DNA of 64,000 nt from UBA5603 sp964501315 (GTDB lineage: Bacteria; Bacillota_I; Bacilli_A; Izemoplasmatales; Hujiaoplasmataceae): contig CAZCSO010000001.1 in NCBI GenBank assembly GCA_964501315.1, positions 1-64,000 of the forward strand, read 5' to 3'. Each line of letters starts with the position of its first letter. Positions within the stretch are counted from its first letter, which is position 1. The position numbers were made by a program, and so were the translations under genes. This document shows positions 59,889 to 64,000 of the stretch, one piece after another. The notes under the pieces are model-generated. The model made no database searches. It was not told where the DNA came from and saw nothing but the letters and a program-made list of their open reading frames with translations.

Positions 59889-60839
59889 ATGGCAATTTTT
59901 CACGGTTCAAAAGTCAAAATATTCGCATTGAGTTCTAATCAAGAGCTGGCTCAAGAGATTGCCGATTATATCGGCATACCGCTTAGCAATTGTGAAGTTA
60001 CACGGTTTGCAGACGGAGAGATCAGTATTAACATATCAGAAACAGTTCGCGGACACAAAGTTTTTGTGGTTCAGTCAACCTCCGCTCCTGTAAACGAACA
60101 TTACATTGAACTTCTCATTATGATTGATGCATTAAAACGTGCATCCGCTCGAGAAATTAACATCGTTATGCCTTATTATGGTTACTCCCGTCAAGATCGA
60201 AAGGCCAAAGCTCGTCAACCAATATCAGCGAAGCTTATGGCGGATCTTGTTCAAGTTGCAGGGGCAACGCGTGTTATTTGCGTTGACTTACACGCCGCTC
60301 AAATTCAAGGGTTCTTTGATATTCCCATTGACAACTTCCGTTCACTTCCAATTATTGCAGACTATGTAAAAAATAAAAACATTAAAAATCTGGTTGTCGT
60401 ATCACCTGACCATGGTGGTGTTGCACGGGCTAGAAGTTTAGCCGACGCATTAGGCTCACCGATTGCCATCATTGATAAAACGCGACCAGAACCCAATGTC
60501 GCTGAAGTTATGAATATCATCGGTAACGTCAAAGGAAAAAATTGTGTGCTCTTTGATGATATGATTGATACCGCCGGATCCATCGTTGCGGCAGCAAATG
60601 CGTTAAAAGAAGCAGGCGCAAAAGACATTTATGCATGTTGTACCCACCCGCTCTTATCTGGACAAGCGGTCGAACGCATCATGAATTCCCCCATTATCGA
60701 AATGGTTTGTACCAATACCGTTGCGTTACCGGAAGACAAAAAATTTCCTAAACTTGTCCAACTATCCATTTCCCATTTATTAGGTCAAGGAATCATTAAC
60801 ATCATCGATGACCAAGGAATTTCAACGTTATTTAGCTAA
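59889..60839 (+). CDS. prs: ribose-phosphate pyrophosphokinase
   Basis: Makes PRPP for nucleotide, His and Trp synthesis. FADGEISINI, YYGYSRQDRKAKARQPISAK, DLHAAQIQGFFDIP and PRPP loop VLFDDMIDTAGSI; 316 residues. GGAGGAAAAGG precedes the ATG; a TATAAT lies at 59844. Confidence 0.97.
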   Translation: MAIFHGSKVKIFALSSNQELAQEIADYIGIPLSNCEVTRFADGEISINISETVRGHKVFVVQSTSAPVNEHYIELLIMIDALKRASAREINIVMPYYGYSRQDRKAKARQPISAKLMADLVQVAGATRVICVDLHAAQIQGFFDIPIDNFRSLPIIADYVKNKNIKNLVVVSPDHGGVARARSLADALGSPIAIIDKTRPEPNVAEVMNIIGNVKGKNCVLFDDMIDTAGSIVAAANALKEAGAKDIYACCTHPLLSGQAVERIMNSPIIEMVCTNTVALPEDKKFPKLVQLSISHLLGQGIINIIDDQGISTLFS

Positions 60840-60845
60840 TCCACA

Positions 60846-60875
60846 GACACCGGCGTTATTCGTTGGTGTCTTTTT
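60846..60875 (+). terminator. terminator of prs
   Basis: Ten-base-pair stem GACACCGGCG/CGTTGGTGTC (two G-T pairs), loop TTATT, five T. Confidence 0.9.
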
Positions 60876-60898
60876 GTTAGGCACATACACGCTTGTTC

Positions 60899-60926
60899 TT
60901 TACAATTTAATCGAGTATGATATAAT
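60899..60926 (+). promoter_or_regulatory. promoter of the asnS leader
   Basis: TTTACA, 16-base spacer, TATAAT with TGA upstream. Confidence 0.7.
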
Positions 60927-60933
60927 AAAGTAA

Positions 60934-61149
60934 ATCAGCGAATGGAAAAGTACGACTAACCAGAGTTAGAGCGATTGAGGGATGGTGGAAGCCTCATACA
61001 ACGGTAGATCGGAAGAACACCAGGAGAGACAGAAGAATTGAGTAGACCTGTCCGTTTGTCACGTTATCGACAATCAAGAGCCAAGCAATTGGAATCAAGG
61101 TGGTACCGCGGTTAATGTTAATCGTCCTTTTTTAGAGGACGATTTTTTT
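60934..61149 (+). promoter_or_regulatory. T-box riboswitch upstream of asnS
   Basis: Leader of about 215 bases. The conserved T-box AAGGTGGTACCGCGG is at 61097-61111. Stem I shows AGTA near 60949 and the distal GAGGGATGGTGGAAGCCTC; the likely specifier AAC (Asn) is at 61016-61018, followed by A. The terminator stem AATCGTCC/GGACGATT (61120-61144) with a T run ends the leader. Uncharged tRNA-Asn would favour the antiterminator. The acceptor-pairing bases are TGGT, which pair G-U with a G73 discriminator. Confidence 0.92.
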
Positions 61150-61166
61150 ATTTAGGAGGTAAATAA

Positions 61167-62552
61167 ATGAAAACAACGGTTAAAGAATTGGTATTAAAAT
61201 GCAATGAATTAGCTGGAAAAATTGTTGAAGTTTCCGGATGGGTTCGTAATAATCGAGCACAAAAAGAGTTTGGATTTATCGATTTGAATGACGGATCTCA
61301 TTTTGAAACCATTCAGATTGTTTACGAGTCGTTGTTGGACGATTTTAAAACGATTCAAAAGTACCGAGTTGGATCATCGGTTCTTGTTAAAGGAATGCTC
61401 ATATTAACCCCAGAACTCAAACAACCGTTTGAAATTAAGGCAATGAGCGTTACGTTAATTGGCGATAGTTTGGAAAATTATCCGATTCAACCGAAACGAC
61501 ATACCCGTGAATTTTTGAGAGAAAATGCTCACTTGCGAATGAGAACCAATCTCTTCAATGCGGTTTTCCGCGTTCGATCATTGGTTAGTTTTGCCATTCA
61601 TCAATTTTTCAACGAACGTAACTTCGTTTATGTTCATACTCCCATCATTACGGGATCGGACGCCGAAGGTGCCGGTCAAATGTTTCAAGTATCAACACTG
61701 GATTATCCAACACTATTAACAAAAAATGAAAAAACCATCGATTATTCAAGAGACTTTTTTGGCAAACAAACCAATCTGACCGTATCGGGCCAATTACAAG
61801 TCGAAACCTATGCGATGGCGTTCCGAAACGTTTATACGTTCGGACCCACCTTCCGTGCGGAAAATTCAAACACCCAACGTCATGCTTCAGAGTTTTGGAT
61901 GGTTGAACCTGAAATTGCTTTTGCGGATATCAACGATGATATGGCGTTAGCAGAAAGCATGGTTAAGTACGTGATTTCTTACGTGATGGAAAAAGCACCT
62001 GAGGAAATCGAATTTTTTGATGCGTTCGTCGAAAAAGGATTAAAATCAAAACTGCTTAACGTTCTTCAATCGAAATTTAAAACCGTTACTCATCACGATG
62101 CCATTGAGATTTTAATCAACAGCAAAGAATCATTTGAAAACGCTCCTAAACAAGGAGAAGATTTAGCGACCGAACACGAAAAATATTTAGTGAAGTATTT
62201 CAATGGCCCTGTATTTGTCATCGATTGGCCGAAAGAAATCAAAGCGTTCTATATGCGTCTGAACGACGATCAAAAAACGGTTGCGGCAATGGACTTGTTG
62301 GTGCCGGGAGCAGGAGAATTAATCGGCGGATCCCAACGGGAAGAACGCTTGGATTACTTAGAAAAACGAATGGAAGAAATGCATGTTTCGAAAGAAGAGA
62401 TGTGGTGGTACCTCGATTTAAGAAAATACGGTGGTTGCCCGCATGCCGGTTTCGGACTAGGTTTAGAACGTATGGTCATGTACGTGACGGGTGTCGATAA
62501 CATTCGCGACGTAATTCCCTTCCCACGAACTCCCAAAAACTGTGAGTTTTAA
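61167..62552 (+). CDS. asnS: asparaginyl-tRNA synthetase
   Basis: Class IIb synthetase: OB-fold anticodon domain (about 1-110) with GWVRNNRAQKEFGFIDLNDG, then the core with GSDAEGAGQMFQV, TFGPTFRAENSNTQRHASEFWMVEPE split over motif 2, and GFGLGLERMVMYVTG (motif 3). 461 residues. AGGAGG precedes the ATG. Controlled by the T-box. Confidence 0.97.
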   Translation: MKTTVKELVLKCNELAGKIVEVSGWVRNNRAQKEFGFIDLNDGSHFETIQIVYESLLDDFKTIQKYRVGSSVLVKGMLILTPELKQPFEIKAMSVTLIGDSLENYPIQPKRHTREFLRENAHLRMRTNLFNAVFRVRSLVSFAIHQFFNERNFVYVHTPIITGSDAEGAGQMFQVSTLDYPTLLTKNEKTIDYSRDFFGKQTNLTVSGQLQVETYAMAFRNVYTFGPTFRAENSNTQRHASEFWMVEPEIAFADINDDMALAESMVKYVISYVMEKAPEEIEFFDAFVEKGLKSKLLNVLQSKFKTVTHHDAIEILINSKESFENAPKQGEDLATEHEKYLVKYFNGPVFVIDWPKEIKAFYMRLNDDQKTVAAMDLLVPGAGELIGGSQREERLDYLEKRMEEMHVSKEEMWWYLDLRKYGGCPHAGFGLGLERMVMYVTGVDNIRDVIPFPRTPKNCEF

Positions 62553-62553
62553 G

Positions 62554-64000
62554 ATGAAAAAAGTAATTGCATCTAGCATGATTCTGCTTTTTGCGTTTGG
62601 GCTGGTGGCATGTAAGGATCAAACATCCTCATCCACAACGACTCAATCGACAGAATCATCCACAACCACAACCACCATTGATACGTCATGGAACTATCCA
62701 AGCGATATTACGAATCTTTCGTTTTCAGAACAAGTCGCTGCTTATGATAATACCTTCCGCATCGCTTTATTCTTGACAAATAATCCAGAAACATCAATGG
62801 CTATCAATTTTGAGTTACCTTTAGAAACCTGTGCGTTTGTTCAGTATCGTCTGCTTGACTCTGAGATTGTATTCGAACAGGAAGCCACGTACAAATCAAC
62901 AAAAGTTGGTAAAAAAATACTCCATCATTATGAAACGACAATGGATAATTTACTTCCCGATTCAACTTATGAGTATCGAATTCGTGATGAAGCTTGGTTG
63001 AATATTAGCGAATCGCATACGTTTAAAACCGCATCTTCCAGTCATGATGAATTCTCTTTTATGGTCCTGGCAGATCCTCAGGAAAATTCAGTATTAGGGT
63101 ATATGGCTTACTCACATGTATTGTTAAATGCCATGGATACATTTGATCAACCCATTGATTTTAATCTTTTTGTCGGTGACATTGTCAACGACGCAGATAT
63201 CCGAATGGAGTGGGATGCGTTCTTTACCTATTCTTCCCCATTCATTTATGACACGCCACTTGTCGCAACCACTGGAAACCACGATATGGCGGGGATTTCG
63301 GGTGACCGAATGCTGAATCTTGAGTTTGACGGTTACTTCAATTTACCCAACAACGGACCCACCTATGATTCGTTTGATGATATTGAAAACGATGATCGTC
63401 CCGGAACCATCGATCAAGGAAAAACCTATAGTTTCGATTATCAAAATACGCATTTTGTTTCGATTAATTCGGAAGTGTTGTGCGATGGAACTACCGCTTG
63501 TGCGGTGTCTGACCAATCTGCTATTGATAGGTTAAAAACATGGTTGATTTCAGATCTGACGTCGCATTCGCAAAAATGGACGATTGTCTATTTGCACAGA
63601 GGTCCTTACTCGTTATCGTATGATAATTCTGTCATACGAGAGGAATTGACTTCCTTATTTGATACCTATGATGTGGATATAGTTGTTTCAGGCCACGATC
63701 ATCAATATTCCAGATCGATTTATCAAAACGGAACGCTAATACCATTTTCTCAATCTGATGTTTATACACTCGGAACGATATCGCTCATAAACGATCCTCA
63801 AAACGATAACAACTTCAATGATTATCAATCGTCGCTTGGTGTAACGTATTTGGTCGGTAACACGGCTGGCACAAAGTATTATGGTAATGAAAAATCATCG
63901 GGAATCGATGTTCATTATGCCTTCATCGAATCCAATCCCGTCGTACCAGTCATTACCATTACCGAGGATTACATCAAAGTCGTGTCGTACGGTTTTTCAA
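62554..64000 (+). CDS. metallophosphoesterase lipoprotein (purple-acid-phosphatase-like), 3' end outside window
   Basis: The frame starts with ATG one base after the asnS stop and stays open for 482 codons to the window edge. Signal peptide ending GLVAC (Cys20), then a Ser/Thr-rich linker, an N-terminal beta domain (about 50-165), and a calcineurin-like phosphatase domain with LVLADPQ-like strand (FMVLADPQEN), FVGDIVND, TTGNHDMAG, LHRGPYS and GHDHQYSRS: the full set of metal ligands. Likely a surface phosphatase releasing phosphate. No good ribosome binding site, so translation may be coupled to asnS. Confidence 0.88.
   Translation, partial: MKKVIASSMILLFAFGLVACKDQTSSSTTTQSTESSTTTTTIDTSWNYPSDITNLSFSEQVAAYDNTFRIALFLTNNPETSMAINFELPLETCAFVQYRLLDSEIVFEQEATYKSTKVGKKILHHYETTMDNLLPDSTYEYRIRDEAWLNISESHTFKTASSSHDEFSFMVLADPQENSVLGYMAYSHVLLNAMDTFDQPIDFNLFVGDIVNDADIRMEWDAFFTYSSPFIYDTPLVATTGNHDMAGISGDRMLNLEFDGYFNLPNNGPTYDSFDDIENDDRPGTIDQGKTYSFDYQNTHFVSINSEVLCDGTTACAVSDQSAIDRLKTWLISDLTSHSQKWTIVYLHRGPYSLSYDNSVIREELTSLFDTYDVDIVVSGHDHQYSRSIYQNGTLIPFSQSDVYTLGTISLINDPQNDNNFNDYQSSLGVTYLVGNTAGTKYYGNEKSSGIDVHYAFIESNPVVPVITITEDYIKVVSYGFS

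Noticed and set aside
62591..63535. three short plus-strand frames
   Set aside because: All lie in other frames within the phosphoesterase gene, which has complete catalytic motifs.
1..64000. CRISPR arrays, insertion sequences, phage genes, tRNA or rRNA
   Set aside because: No spaced direct repeats, transposase motifs or terminal inverted repeats were seen, and the gaps are too short or already explained.

Overview
The window is a dense, intact stretch of bacterial chromosome centred on the replication origin. Gene content points to the Bacillota/Mycoplasmatota side of the tree: RNase M5, PyrR, SpoVG, a YolD-type protein beside a Y-family polymerase, an AsnRS T-box leader, an ANTAR regulator beside a type I-alpha glutamine synthetase, and rpmH-rnpA-yidC-jag next to dnaA-dnaN. 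TGA is used as a stop (for example after patB and yolD) and never needs to be read as Trp, so this is not a Mycoplasma/Spiroplasma-type code. A Haloplasma/Izemoplasma-like organism is my best guess, but this is inference from content only. I see no rRNA, tRNA, CRISPR, IS element or prophage gene.

Layout. The origin lies between rpmH and dnaN (about 29.3-31.2 kb). Left of it most genes are on the minus strand, and to its right most are on the plus strand until 36.5 kb, so transcription mostly follows replication. Left arm from the origin outward: rpmH-rnpA-yidC-jag-pth; an amylase lipoprotein with an SDR; mfd; the yaaA-recF-gyrB-gyrA-serS block (in Bacillus this sits just downstream of dnaN, here it is on the other arm); ppaX-hit (plus); dagK-rnmV-rsmA-DMT permease; two tandem GH16 lipoproteins; pyrR-glyA-ANTAR regulator; glnA with a structured leader; hslO and dusB.

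Right arm: dnaA, dnaN, an FAD-dependent dehydrogenase, purA plus an aminotransferase; then on the minus strand a tightly packed seven-gene aromatic operon (tyrA-aroA-aroB-aroC-aroEK fusion-aroQ-aroF); then on the plus strand folD-purB-patB-FIVAR-repeat surface protein-pspC, a Pho regulon (pstS-pstC-pstA-pstB, phoU-phoP-phoR), a Y-family polymerase with YolD, ispE, spoVG, prs, T-box-asnS, and a metallophosphoesterase lipoprotein that runs off the right edge.

How it fits together. Three modules stand out. (1) Nitrogen: an ANTAR protein with a degenerate receiver lies immediately upstream of glnA, and the glnA leader carries a hairpin whose six-base loop has the A1/G4 pattern of ANTAR targets. 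(2) Phosphate: PHO-box-like repeats precede pstS, all transporter and two-component genes follow, and PstA carries an extra PDZ-like domain. (3) Glycan use at the surface: two laminarinase-like GH16 enzymes, an alpha-amylase and a phosphoesterase are lipoproteins, mostly with Thr-rich linkers after the lipid cysteine. Promoters are readable throughout; many are extended -10 type (TGATATAAT or TGTTATAAT). Starts were chosen by Shine-Dalgarno spacing; where I moved a start I say so.
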